A stretch of DNA of 64,000 nt from Ridgeia piscesae (taxonomy: Eukaryota > Annelida > Polychaeta > Sabellida > Siboglinidae). A program made the translations under genes and the position numbers. Each line of letters opens with the position of its first letter. Position 1 is the first letter of the stretch. The DNA lies in the NCBI GenBank assembly GCA_025642075.2, contig JAODUO010001377.1, positions 163,310 to 227,309 on the forward strand, in the 5' to 3' direction. The notes beneath the pieces are model-generated. The model saw nothing but the letters and a program-made list of their open reading frames with translations. It had not been told where the DNA came from and ran no database searches. Of the stretch, positions 1 through 11,148 are shown in pieces.

Positions 1-649
1 TCTAAATAACTTTTTGATTCCACCACTGTGTAGGGCGTACCTGGAAATCCCTTAGTAGATACCCAAATCATCTGTCTACTATGTTCCTATCACAAGTTAT
101 TTGCATTATTTGTATGCATGATATTTATGCTATTAGCACTTGGATAAATAAAACCTAGAAACATTGTTATATACATAAAATATATGGAAATATTTTCATC
201 TTTTATGAAGAATAAATATTTACCATAGAAATTAAAAGAAATAATCACAGTATAAAAAATAAATAAAAAGTAAAAAAAAACCGTGTCAATCTTGAACTGG
301 CATTGTCTGATTATAAAACAAATATCACAAAACCAATGGTAAAATAATAGGTAATCCTCACTCCATGTACAGTACAGTTACTCCAATAACAAGTTCCCAG
401 CTAAGAAAATTGCCTAGAACATCGGGAGCCCAGTCCAATACAAGCTACGGGATATGAACAACAACTCACTAGCCAGAAGGTAGGAGAGATATAGTTCAAT
501 GCTGACACGAAAAAACATTTGTTTGATTTATATGAAATGGGCCAAACATGAACAAGGTAATCACTTATTTAAATTTCTGCACATCAAAAAAGGGAAAGTA
601 TTTACCATGCTCGTTTGTTTATATTCCCTCTTCCCCTATGTTCATTTAC
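1..649. other. intronic AT-rich sequence downstream of the last CUB exon seen
   Basis: This stretch follows the splice donor of exon 650-765 on the minus strand, so it is the start of the next intron of the CUB gene. No matching second-half CUB exon was found in it, so the eighth domain must be completed beyond the left edge. No RNA gene or mobile element was recognised. Confidence 0.5.
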
Positions 650-765
650 CTTGCCTGCTTCGACGTGAATCTTCCAAAAACATCTCATGTTGTTTATGTA
701 CTGAGAGCTAGTGACACCAAAACTGCCTTCTGCTCCAGTCAGTATCTCTCCATTACCAGGACATG
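650..765 (-). CDS. CUB gene exon A8: first half of eighth CUB domain
   Basis: First-half CUB exon of the tandem-CUB gene, 116 bp. The acceptor is ...tatattgcag before 765 and the donor is AAG|GTAAATG after 650, so it starts in phase 1 and ends in phase 0. It reads CPGNGEILTGAEGSFG at its start and NNMRCFWKIHVEAGK at its end, giving the first CUB cysteine pair and the conserved aromatic of CxW. CUB domains are beta-sandwich modules of about 110 residues in secreted and surface proteins, often binding protein ligands with calcium. The second half of this domain is not in the window, so the gene continues to the left. It is about 80 percent alike to exon 11033-11148 by eye, which fits module duplication. 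Splice borders are inferred from consensus and from alignment with the other A exons. Confidence 0.88.
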
Positions 766-1280
766 CTGCAATATAAAGACAATAATCACATGATTCTGTT
801 AGGTGCAGCTTACACCATCTACAACTTGTACTCATTTCAACTGTATTGTCCGAATTAAAGAGTTGTACAGCTGTAGTGGGTCTGGGTTTTGTTTAATATC
901 CACGAGTTGTTTGAAATGTTATAAATCACACTACATACTGTACACAATTACGCTACCATGAAAATTTGTCTGACGGCAAAATAACAGTCTAGCAATTAGA
1001 AGATAAGAAGTTTAAATTTTGTGATCAAAAGTGCCAAAAACATGATATGTCAATATTATTTACTAGAAGGCTTTACCTGCAGGCAATTGTGACAGTTTTA
1101 AATGTTTTTGCAATCAATATGGTTCCCTTCACAATATCCTCAAAATAATCGGGGTTTTCTGAAAAAAGATTTGTTATTTTCTAAAATATTAACTGAAGTT
1201 AATCGAGAATCGAAGTAAGTCTTTGTACCAGGCATCCAATGGCTGGAGTATGACAGTACCAGGAGAAATAGATGATTGTC
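766..1280. other. intron segment without recognised features
   Basis: Intron between exon B7 (1859-2096) and exon A8 (650-765). AT-rich; nothing recognised on either strand. Confidence 0.5.
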
Positions 1281-2232
1281 ATAATACATGCCTCTGAGCC
1301 CACACCTCGTCTCAACCAATCATCACCACCTGGCCAGGAATTGATTCAGTATTCACTCGTTTGCTTAGCGGGTAAAATACTTTTGTCTTGTGATCATTCC
1401 TTACCTCGTCTCTGTCCTTTTTCTATTCTATTCAATATAGTGGCATTAAGTGTATTTACAACACGATAAATAACACCAAGAAACTGTTGTCTAATGTGTT
1501 ACATAAACATGGCTATGTATTAATCAGATGTTAACAATTGCTGCATTATCAACGATAATCATATGAACTTCCTGTGCAAATAGCCACTGTCGGTGTGTGA
1601 CATATTGTGTTCTACAATTGAAGTAAGTCAGTCTGTGTACCAAGTATGCAATGACTGAAGTCTGACAGTACAGGAGAAATAGATGATTTTCATAATAGAA
1701 AAGTCATTGAAGCCAGTGTTGCAGTCTTAGCAAGCGATGTGGAGATAATTTAATGTGACAAAAAGCATGCTAATTCTTGCATAAGATGGTAACAATAAAT
1801 ATATTTTGTCAGTCATACATAGGAATAGGTACATCTTCATATAAAGTATAACACTTACGGTCAAGTATAGCTTTGTACTTCATGCTGAAGCTATGGCCAA
1901 TTTGACCATTATCAGCGTCCAGATACACAAACATGTAGTTGCTACTGGAAACAGTGACCATCGTATCTCCTCTACATAACGTCATCATCTTTCGTGCTGT
2001 GTCATCCGCCCCGTCGTACACATTGATATGGTCATGGTGACTATAACAATAATGTGCATTCCCAAAGTCCATCTTGACAGTAGTCAACTTAATTTTCTAC
2101 AAAGGAACATGTAAACAAACGTTATCAAATACATTGAGCATAATTTCTGATATGATCTATGAAGGAAAGATACTTCTATGCATTTGTTAATGGTAGTAAT
2201 GAGGCATCAGTTTCACTAGAAACAATTTAGTG
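1281..2232. repeat. segmental duplication copy 1 (contains exon B7)
   Basis: This block is nearly the same as 12131-13214. The shared sequence includes the intron part with CTCGTCTCAACCAATCATCA near 1305 and 12170, exon B7/B6, and its acceptor-side flank up to AAACAATTTAGT at about 2232 and 13214, where similarity stops abruptly. Copy 2 has about 150 bp more between GAAACTGTTGTCT and GTGTTACATAAAC than this copy, so an insertion or deletion separates them. The duplication includes intron sequence, so it arose at the DNA level and not by retrotransposition. Confidence 0.8.
1859..2096 (-). CDS. CUB gene exon B7: second half of seventh CUB domain
   Basis: Second-half CUB exon, 238 bp, phase 0 to phase 1. 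Acceptor ...cctttgtag before 2096, donor GACC|GTAAGTG after 1859. It completes the domain begun by exon 11033-11148, giving 118 residues together. It begins KIKLTTVKMDFG, then has the core CYSHHDHINVYDGADD, the fourth cysteine in TLCRGDTM, and SSSNYMFVYLDAD before the final strand SFSMKYKAI. Relative to other B exons the usual FCGxxLPxD is replaced by LCRGDTMVTV, a subfamily trait shared only with exon 12834-13071. The Asp of the calcium-type site in the SDA position is kept here (DAD). It is almost the same as 12834-13071 in exon and intron, so the two are recent duplicates. Confidence 0.88.
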
Positions 2233-2354
2233 TCATTGGGTGTATCTTGTTCGATGATGGATCTGCTCATGCAGTGAAATTGCTTCAACAGTTCGTCTCA
2301 AACTGTTGATGTATGTGTGATTCCAATTTTATGATGCTATATGTGGGCAAGTTT

Positions 2355-2500
2355 AAGGAAATTGTGGTTGATACAACCAAGAGATCATACAAGAAACGAT
2401 CATGGCGTCAAAGAGCCTGAAGAAAGTCCAAAGAACGCAGATACGAGGCCATGACAGACTGATCACATTCCTGGACAAGCAGGGTAGAGAAATCCGAGAT
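2355..2500 (+). mobile_element. RTE-like LINE, left fragment split by a LINE insertion
   Basis: The plus strand encodes a run such as KERRYEAMT followed, one base out of frame, by LITFLDKQGREIRD, which is the linker just upstream of the reverse transcriptase domain in RTE/BovB-like LINEs. The sequence then stops at the LINE tail repeat beginning at 2501. The reading resumes at 5562 with the expected next part (DKIIE, IEEFSAEL), so this is the upstream part of the element at 5562-6785. Frameshifted and inactive. Confidence 0.65.
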
Positions 2501-2707
2501 CAAGATTTAACAAGATTTAACAAGATTTAACAAGATTTAACAAGATTTAACAAGATTTAACAAGATTTAACAAGATTTAACAAGATTTAACAAGATTTAA
2601 CAAGACTTAATAAGATTTAACAAGATTTAACAAGATTTAACAAGATTTAACAAGATTTAACAAGATTTAACAAGATTTAACAAGATTTAACAAGATTTAA
2701 CAAGATT
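2501..2707 (-). repeat. tandem decamer tail (CAAGATTTAA)n of a LINE
   Basis: Twenty uninterrupted 10-bp units of CAAGATTTAA (plus strand) with two substitutions in neighbouring units at 2601-2620. On the minus strand the units read CTTGTTAAAT and follow directly after the LINE 3' end GGCAATCTTG. LINEs of the CR1/L2 type typically end in short tandem repeats, and the related copy ending near 25826 has the same junction with a single unit. I therefore read this array as the 3' tail of the LINE at 2708-5561. Confidence 0.8.
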
Positions 2708-5561
2708 GCCACCTAGAGATTCAACTCTAGATGGCAGGTGGACAAGGAAGCCATTTGGCTTATCGAGAGTCCAACCTATCTATCTAAGTATACCCCGCCC
2801 GTCTTAGGTATATGTCAATTTTATTTTTAAATATATTAACACTACTAGTCTACACTGCTTCTTTGCATATGTAACTTCATGTCCTCTAGTCCTTCTCTCT
2901 TCCTTGACTGTGAAAAAAATATTTCTGTCAATATTTTCATATCCATTCAATATTTTAAACACCTCAATCTGATCTCCTCTCAATCTTCTGGTTTCTAGTG
3001 TTGTCAAACCACATTCTTTTAGACGCATTTCATAACTAATATTCCTGAGTTTTTATATCATTTGGGTTGCTCTCCTTTCTAGCATATCAATATCCTTTTT
3101 GCGATATGGCCTCCATGCTTGTATACAATATTCTAAGTGAGGCCTAACTATTGTTTTATACAGCGGTATTATTAGTTCTTTTTCTTTGTACACTATATTT
3201 CGCCTATTTAATCCAAGAATTTGGTTTCCCTTCGCTGCTGCAATTCCACACTGCTCTGATACCTTCATGTCAGCACTAATAGTTAACCCTAAGTCCTTTT
3301 CCTTAAAGGTAGTATTTAGTACACTACCACCCATTGTATATTGTGCATCTTCATTCCCATGTCCTGTGTGAAGGCACTTACACTTTCCAAAATTAAACAG
3401 CATTTGCCACTTCTCAGACCATTCTATCAACTTATTAAGATCATCTTGTAAATGCTGTCTATCTGTATCACTTTTAATTTTCCTAAACACTTTTGTGTCG
3501 TTCGCAAACTTCAACACCTTGCTTGTTATGTCATCATCCAAATCATTGATATATATTAAGAATAAAATAGGTCCCAGTACTGATCCCTGCGGTACTCCAC
3601 TCAAAACCGATTTCCAGTTTGAAACCTCCCCGTCAACTACTACTCTTTGTCTTCTATCAATAAGCCATTTTTCTATCCAGTTGATCATTCCATTTCCTAT
3701 GCCATGGGCCTTTAGTTTAAGTAGTAATCTTTGGTGTGGCACTTTGTCAAAGGCTTTTTTTAAATCTAAGTAGATTATATCTACTGGTGATCCCTCATCT
3801 ACACACTTTGTGACATCTTCCAAAAAACATAGCATATTTGTTAAGCATGACCTCGCTTTTTAAAACCCATGTTGAGATGGGTTTATCAATTTATTTTTAA
3901 CAAGAAAATCAACCAGGTGATCTTTAATTAGTCTTTCTAATAGTTTGCAAATCACCGATGTTAAACTCACTGGTCTATAGTTCTGACTTGTTTCTCGAAC
4001 CTTTTTTAAATAATGGTATAATGTTTGCTTCTTTCCATTCTAACGGAACTATTCCCTCCTCTAATGACAAATTGAACACTGTTGCAAGCGGTATGCTGAT
4101 TTGTTCTACAATTTCCAATAGTAATTTGGGAGGAATCCCATCCACTCCAGGTGATTTATTATCCTTCATATCTCTTATTTTCATAGCTACCATTGTTGGG
4201 GTTACAATTAGTTGTCCTAAATAGTCAAACTCTCTCCCTTCGAACTTAGTCTCAAGTACTGGTAATATACTAATATCTTCCCTGGTAAACACCGAACTAA
4301 AGTACTCATTTAGGTTTTCTGCCATTAAGAATTCCTCTGTTATTATGTTTCCATCACTACCTTCTAGAGGACCGACCTTATCCTGAACTTTCTGTTTACT
4401 TCGAACATACGCATAAAAACTCTTGCTGTCATGTTTTATATTAAAAGCTATTTTTTTTCGTAGCTTCTCTTTGAATTTCTAATTTCAGCTGTAGCTTGAT
4501 TGAGTGCTTCTTTATAAATGCTATAGTCTTCTTGACTTCCGGTATGTCTATATGTCTACCACATCATTTGCTTGTACTTGATTTTTCTTCGATAAGTGTT
4601 TCTTCTTTGACCGTTTCCCCTGTTTTTTCAAGGGGACAATTTTTTCAACGACGCAGTCAATTTCACTCTTTAAAATAGTCCAGCATTCTGTTGCTGTCTT
4701 ATTCTTCAGTGTGTTATTCAAGTCTATCTTTGCTAAATATTCCCTCATGTCCTTATATCTTCCTTTGTGTAATTTTTACCTGTACCTTATTTTTCTATTC
4801 CGTTCTCCCTTTACTTTGATGATAAAATGTATCTGGTTGTGATCACTACACCCCAGTGGCTCACATATCTTGACATTATAAAAAAATTCCTTCTGTGAGC
4901 TCAATACTATGTCTAACACGTTCTCGCCCCTGGTTGCTTCTAACACATGTTGAGAAAGGAAACTATCTTGTACTAAATTTAAAAACTCTTGATCCTCTCT
5001 CCCGGTACTCTGTAGAGATGTCCACTGTATATGCCCATGGTTAAAATCCCCCATAATAATACAGTCCCGTTTACTCACTTCTTTGATAGCGTTATGTATT
5101 TTTTATTCTCTTCCATGCTTATGTTTGGACTCCGATACACTAACCCAACAGTTAATGTTGAGTTTCCTGTAACTATGTTACACCAGACAGCTTCTTCACA
5201 TCCTTGTTCTTTTTCTAATTTTATTTCATAAGCTTGGATGGATTCTTTAATATATAAAATAACTCCGCCTCCCCTTCTTCCTAATCTATCTTTCCTAAAC
5301 ATTACATACCCTGTCATTCCTAATTCGGCATCTGATATATCGGGTGTGGCCCAAGATTCAGTTATACCTATTATGTGAGGGTCAATATCTTCTACCATAA
5401 TGTTTAGTTCATTTCTTTTGTTTACTATGCTCCTTGCATTTAAACAAACACATTTATAACCAAATTCCGTAGGGCTTTCCAAGCTGTTCTTTGCTGATGT
5501 CTTTTTGCTATCTTTATCTATGCCTCTAATATTTGGCTTCTCTGTGTATCCCCCCTGCGAT
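2708..5561 (-). mobile_element. LINE (jockey/CR1/L2-like) with endonuclease and reverse transcriptase, broken
   Basis: Minus-strand non-LTR retrotransposon, 5' truncated or degraded. From 5' to 3': an apurinic endonuclease domain at about 5470-4780 with CVCLNARSIVNKRNEL, RRGGGVILYIK, IIMGDFNHGHIQW and SDHNQIHF; a linker near 4750-4330; and reverse transcriptase at about 4325-3050 with SPGVDGIPPKLL, YLDLKKAFDKVPH, LSGVPQGSVLGP and KFANDTKVF. The C-terminal part follows at 3030-2800. Lesions: a one-base shift in an A run near 5096, an in-frame stop near 3858 in the HGF-KARSC region, and FAND where the family has the catalytic FADD. The 3' UTR contains an inverted repeat (about 2708-2740) that can fold into a hairpin, then the decamer tail. 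It sits in an intron of the CUB gene, in the same orientation, inside an RTE-like LINE. Clade assignment is by motif only. Confidence 0.85.
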
Positions 5562-6785
5562 AAGATCATAGAATGAATAGAGGAATTCTCCGCAGAGTTA
5601 TAGTTATATGACAACGAACAGAATACCATAATCCACATTGACCCAAAAGAGACACCAGAGATAACATTATGGGAGGTGGATGCAGCACTACGAAATATGA
5701 AGAATGGCACAGCAACAGGCAACGACCATATAAACATCAAGACATTGAAAGCAGGAGAAAATACCATCTCAAAGACACTTGCTAAGCTGTACACTAAATG
5801 CTTATCAGAAAGACGATTACCCAGAGCGTGGAAGACCGCTAAGATGATAATAATCTTCAAGAAGGGAAACAAGAAAGACCTACAGAATTACTGACCGATA
5901 TGTCTACTATCAAACATCTATGAAGTACTCACGAAAGTAATAACGAAAAGGCTAGAGAAGATACTCGACGAAAACCAGCCATGAGAGCAAGCTGGATTCA
6001 GTTCCGAAGCGGATACTCAACGACAGACCACATCCACGTCGTAAGCCAACTGAAGGAGAAGTGCAGAGAATATAATATCCCACTCTGCATCGCATTCGTC
6101 GACTACGAGAAAGCCTTCGACTCAGTGCAAACTCTAGCAGTACTAACCTCGCTTCAAGAACATGGGGATAGATGATGTGTACATCGAACTCCTGAAAGAA
6201 ATCTACACCAACAGCTCGATGACAGTCCACCTACACAAAGAAAGCAACAAGATCAACACCAGGAGAGGAGTACGACAGGGAGATACTTTATCGCCCAAGC
6301 TGTTTATGGCAGCACTCGAAAGCATATTCCGCCATCTGACTTGGGAAACCAGAGGCTTGTAGATAGACGGCGAATATCTTAGGAATTATCTGATGAAAGT
6401 GACAATCAGGGTCTGAAGATGAACAAGTTGAAGACAAAGGTAATGATGGAAACCAACACACCAATATATGTCAACAACACCCAGATCAAGAACGTTGAAA
6501 GCTACATCTACCTGGGATAGAGATATAGCACCAGAGACAAAAACTGCGACATCTTCAAGGATAACATTGGATCATGCTTGAAGAGACAAATCTACAACTT
6601 AAGCGTACTTCCAGCAATGATATACGGCATGGAAACATGGGCACACACCACCCTTGCAACAAGCTAGCAACCACACATACAAAGATGGAAGGGCGTATGT
6701 TAAACAACATATACCAGGACAGAAAAACAAACATATGGGTAAGTGAATAGACCAAGGTCAGAGAGCATCTATAAAATGCCTTGTG
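5562..6785 (+). mobile_element. RTE-like LINE, right fragment (reverse transcriptase)
   Basis: Plus-strand reverse transcriptase remains continuing the fragment at 2355-2500. Visible motifs are ITLWEVDAALRNMKNGTATG, EQAGF near a frameshift, IAFVDYEKAFDSVQTL, the block VRQGDTLSPKLFMAALESIF, then KLKTKVMMETNTP, YIYLG and LSVLPAMIYGMETW. These fit the RTE/BovB clade. The FADD-containing block is missing: the sequence passes from the RQGDT block almost straight to the thumb region near 6370-6420, so there is an internal deletion. Several stops and frameshifts. The 3' end abuts a different LINE fragment on the minus strand. Confidence 0.8.
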
Positions 6786-7280
6786 TCAGGATCTGATGTA
6801 ATGTCAAGATGGAAATTCGTATCACCAGAAATGACTATGTCCAAGTATGATGACCACTGCTCGAAGAAAATATTCTTTGTGAAGCCATTTCGTTTAGATG
6901 TTTGAGGGCGGTATATCACCCTCAATCTGAACTTGGTGCCAACTGTTGTGATATAATAGGCATGTTCAAAATAGGTGAAGTTATGACTTGACTTCACATT
7001 CTCAACTTTTATGCCGGACTTGTACATTAAGCCCACACCACCACTGCGTTTCACGGCAAGGTTTAACGGTGCATCGAACATATAGTGCGGGTTATGTTTA
7101 AATGTATAGCTAGATGGCATAAGTTCTTTTATTACATAATTGTCAGTGTCCACCCCAAACTAGGTTTCTGTCAACTTTAATATGTCAATGTCCCTTGAAA
7201 TTACCAGATCAGCCAGCGATGTAGCCTTTTTTCGAATTGACTGAGCATTCAGACAACATACCATCAGTGGAACGTCACAT
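6760..7280 (-). pseudogene. LINE endonuclease-domain fragment
   Basis: The minus strand encodes the N-terminal endonuclease part of another LINE: LNAQSIRKKATSLADLV, then ILKLTET followed by a stop where LINEs of this type usually have Trp, then GGVGLMYKSGIKV, FRLRVIYRPQTSKRNGF and SGDTNFHLDITSDPDTRHF. The order and motifs match the exonuclease-endonuclease-phosphatase fold (GDxN motif). No reverse transcriptase follows; the fragment ends at the RTE remnant near 6785. The family differs from the LINE at 2708-5561. Confidence 0.75.
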
Positions 7281-8889
7281 GTATGTTGTTTAATGCAGTG
7301 TGTTGTATTGTTTGTTCTGGCAACATATGCAGCTCATGTAGCACACTCCGAATGATCAGTAATCCGCTTTGGGATCACACAGTGTTTGTGCTTGCCTCTT
7401 CGTTTTCCACGCAAAGATGGACAGCAGGCAGACCGTCCCAAACGTCTTATTAAGGAATAAGTTGCATCAGGCTGTGACAGCTCTGGAGCCAGGCCAAATA
7501 GCTCGAATGAAGCACATCGTCAACAATTTGCCGCCAAATTGCGAACCTCACTGGACGTTGTCAGTGGGCACCTGAAGTTGACTGCCAACTTCGTTCACGG
7601 ATGGCTGATTACATTTGCATATACACTTTTTATAATATTGTAAACAACATACAGTGTCTTTACAAATAAAAACTATACTGTAACAATCACTGTATCTTCA
7701 CGAGCAAGTGTGCGCAATCCTCAGTTCAGCATAAATCCACAGAAACACACAGTAATTAGCAGAGCACAATTAGGCAATATCATTGTAGAGTGTGTCCTTC
7801 ACGTTCTTTCCACAGATACATTGTTTGAATGTTCTAAAAAAGATGGCCCTCACATATTATGCCGTTGATAATACCATATCACATCCAAAACATTAAAGTA
7901 TTGTTAGATAGTCTTGGGCGAGGTATGATAACCAAAAACAATGGATGATGTATGATAACAGTTGTTTAAGTATCAACAGTACAGGTGTACAAAGGCCAAA
8001 CCTTGCAACATTTTGTTCCTGATAACAAATTTAATTCCTATGGATTTAAAATTGTCACTTTGTAATATTTTGCCCCCTCCCTCAGGATTTATTTTACTCA
8101 TACCTGCCACCAGTGGAGTGTCCCAGATAGCATATCAACGGCAAAATCATTTAACATCAAAGAAATATACCTTTACAGTTAAATGGGTGACGTACCAAAC
8201 AAGTGATGTGTGATGTTTGATAACATGTTTTAAGTAGTTGATGTATAAAGCTGCTAGGAAAGTATAATGGCCAATTTTTGCAGGGTTTTGTCCTAACTTG
8301 GAACACCAAATGTTTAACTTATGCATGTAAAACAATGTATGCCATTCTTATACAATAATATGTGTAAAACTATGTCACTTTGTGTTTTTGCTCTGTCTAT
8401 CAGCTGGGTATTTTTTATATTACCACACCCACCACCAATCCAGAGGGCTCAAACGTGATCATACACCACTCTAGTATGAAATATGGGCAACATACAATAA
8501 TGGGTGTCATACGATAACAGAGTCACTTAATGGACCATAAACCACAAACAAGTGGTGAGAATTATTTACCTTATACCATTATTTACCTTAGCATATGCCC
8601 ATTTACTATAAATTATTTACTACTAATATTACAATCCCACTACAAAAGTATTACTATCACGTGTGATGTACAGCAATACAATTACCTAGCCCACTTTGGA
8701 GAGCTCTCCCAGATTGTTTTAGTTCTGAATAAAATTAAGGTTATCTTCCAAATTGTTCTATGCCAAACACCTGTAAACATGAAAAATAAGTACTGGTAAT
8801 TCGTGGAGTCAAAACATAGAGGCACAGCATTACTAACATACATTATTCACCACAGGTTTAACTGTTCCCATACTAAAGAAATCTATACT
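7281..8889. other. intron stretch, no supported gene
   Basis: Intron of the CUB gene between A7 and B7. A 68-codon plus-strand ORF at 7369-7575 and an 89-codon one at 8530-8799 show no motif I recognise and no splice or start context worth calling. The first 100 bases may be the decayed 5' end of the LINE fragment at 6760-7280. Otherwise AT-rich unique-looking DNA. Confidence 0.4.
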
Positions 8890-10675
8890 TGACCCGAACA
8901 TTGCACATAAGTAATGACCAATTACACTAAGCTATGTATACTAAGATGATAGAGGCACTGGTTTTACCAGATACTGATTTAGTTGACAATCAATTTGGAT
9001 TTCGCGAGAACCAAAGTATGGTATTTGCATGCAATTTATTAAATGATATTACATGTTAATTTTAATCACAAAACATCCCTGTGTTTGGTGCCGCCCCTGA
9101 TGCAGAGAAATGTTTTGATTCTATATGTCACGTGCCACTGTTTGTAAAGTTAATTCATGTTTTACCTGTACACGAGTAGCAACTATTATACAACTAGTAT
9201 AACAAACTGAATGCTGTAGTCAAATGGGATGGTTCATATAGTAAATCTTTTTGTGGAACTCGTCGTACATGACAAGGAAGCGTTCTCTCGCCGTATTTGT
9301 TTAATATTTCTATTAATCAACTTTACTAGACTTGTATAACTGTGATGCAGGCATTTGAATAGCTGATACACTGTACAATTATATGGCTTATGCCCCCAAT
9401 ATCACCTATTTCTCCACAAATGTTCAAGATCTATAATATCTAATTGATCTATGTAGAGCATTCAGTAAAAAGAGGAGATTTAAATTTGGGTTAGAAAAAT
9501 TGAAACGCATGGTTGTTGGAAAATGCCCATTATACCAAGAACCAAAGTGGAGGCTTGATGACAAATTTCTGTATAATGAAGAATCACTTAATATACTTGG
9601 TAATGTATTTAATCGTGATGGTAATAATGGCAGTCACCAATAGAGGGAGCAGTAGTCACGCGGTAGAGCGCCGGACTGTCAATCGAGGGGACGGTGATTC
9701 AATTCCACCTACCGCCGTTTTAAAACTTACGCAATTTCGTTCACCCCATATTTGCCTGTGTCTTTCGGAAGAGACACTAAAAGCAGGTGGTCCCTTTTTG
9801 GTGTCTAAGCCAGGGGAAGTAAAAGATCCCAAACAGGTGGTAAATGCGTACCCTATAGTGGACTCACTAATTCTAGAAGGACAACTGCGTTAGCCCAAGT
9901 TTTGGCTGTTTGGAGGAAACCGCCTGAGACTGAAAAAATGCAGACAGTCAATTTATGGGCTTGGTAGTAGCGGTATGTTATACCCAGGAGCCACTCCTGA
10001 TGTTCAAGCGTATCTTTATAAATGCATATTTCAACCCATGCTAACATATGGTTTAGAATGCATGAGCAGCACCGCCATCCAAATGCGTCGACTTGAATCT
10101 GTGCAGGGTAGACTAATTAAACAAAGTCTTGGACCAACTAAACTATCACATAATACAGCCTTACTTAAAGCCTTGAACATTGAAAAAGTAGAAGCTATTA
10201 TAAGTAAAATGTGTTATCCCTGAACAAAAGCATATTTAAAGTAGAAAGTCCAGCATGTCGATTGATGCAGCATTTATTGTCTCGTTTTATTTTCTATGGT
10301 GTAACTTTGACCCTGTGACCCTGCTGGATAGGGTGGTGTCTATGGGCAAGTCATCAACTAAGCGAGCTTTTAATTCTCAATATATATCCCAAACTATTGT
10401 GCCAAACAATGATGGTCTTGTTGACTCAATTAGACACCTTTTATTTACTGATACTTTTACAAAGCCAGATTTACATGAACATATTTTAGTTCATCTCTCG
10501 AAATATATTATGTGTTTTTTATGTATTATATGTATAAATGTATTGCTGCTTTTTATTTTATCAGGCGATTTATTTTTCCTCGCCATGTATCTTTTATATG
10601 TGAAAATATATATGAATATGTATATAATGTTTCTTCTCCAGCAACAGAGGCCGAATAAATTAATAATAATAATAA
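8890..10675 (+). mobile_element. degraded LINE reverse transcriptase with C-terminal region
   Basis: The plus strand carries a LINE in many frames. VDNQFGFRENQSM and PDAEKCFDS lie near 8985-9125, then a QGSVLSPYLFNIS block near 9270-9310, then FSKKRRFKFGLEKLKRMVVG and KWRLDDKFLYNEESLNILGN at 9460-9600. After a SINE-like insertion the C-terminal region resumes at about 9925: LKKCRQSIYGLGSSGM, DVQAYLYKCIFQPMLTYGLE, QGRLIKQSLGPTKLSHNTAL and NDGLVDSIRHLLF up to about 10450. It ends in an AAT/ATA-rich tail near 10655-10675. Stops and frameshifts show it is dead. Confidence 0.75.
9645..9905 (+). mobile_element. tRNA-derived SINE-like insertion
   Basis: A tRNA-like head has an A-box-like TAGTCACGCGG at 9653-9663 and a B-box GATTCAATTCC at 9696-9706, spaced as in a RNA polymerase III promoter. 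The middle GCCGGACTGTCAA resembles a tRNA-Asp anticodon arm (GTC). A body follows with CTTTCGGAAGAGACACTAAA and AAAAGATCCCAAACAGG, of the kind found in the central part of metazoan SINEs. It interrupts the LINE coding sequence between NNGSH and LKKCRQ. Its exact ends and target duplication were not resolved. Confidence 0.65.
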
Positions 10676-11032
10676 GGCTAGCTAAATAGTACCTGGGTGT
10701 ATAGTAACAGTATACGTTCTTGGCAGACACTTGAAAATAACAAGACACTAACAAAATCACATCAAAATTACACTATATCTGACCATTTCTGAGCTGCAGG
10801 GCTCAGAAATTGCATACAAAAGTGGGGGTCCCCAGATAACCATGATCGAGATCATATCATTCCAGCCTTGTAATCAATTTAATAGCAGAGATACGACCAT
10901 AAGACCCATTTACAGCAGTTTTGTGAGCAGTGGCTATATTGATGTTTTAGCTTATATCTTGTCTTTATTCATTTTAAGTGTTAAGAATCATCTGGTTTAT
11001 ATACTATATACATGAGGTATAATATCACTTAC
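10676..11032. other. intron stretch, nothing recognised
   Basis: Intron sequence immediately downstream (minus strand) of exon A7. No repeat or coding signal recognised. Confidence 0.45.
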
Positions 11033-11148
11033 CTTGCCTGCTTTGACGTGAATCTTCCAACGACATCTCAGGTTGGTCATGAAGTCCGTCCCACTCAAAC
11101 CAAATATGCCTTCAGCTCCAGTCAGTATCTCTCCAGAGCCAGGACATG
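11033..11148 (-). CDS. CUB gene exon A7: first half of seventh CUB domain
   Basis: 116-bp first-half CUB exon. Acceptor ...tatgttgcag before 11148, donor AAG|GTAAGTG after 11033, phase 1 to 0. It reads CPGSGEILTGAEGIFG and then TNLRCRWKIHVKAGK, with both first-half cysteines present. It pairs with exon 1859-2096 across an intron of about 9 kb filled with LINE debris and joins it in frame to give a 118-residue domain. MTNL replaces the usual xDNM before the second cysteine. The closest relative is exon 650-765. Confidence 0.88.

Noticed and set aside
5075..5872. 265-codon minus-strand ORF as one protein
   Set aside because: Only the part below about 5470 is LINE endonuclease; the part above 5561 is the antisense of the RTE element.
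5952..6230. 92-codon minus-strand ORF
   Set aside because: Antisense shadow of the RTE reverse transcriptase.
9653..9730. Functional tRNA-Asp gene
   Set aside because: Boxes are imperfect and the sequence runs on into a SINE-like body with no proper acceptor stem found.
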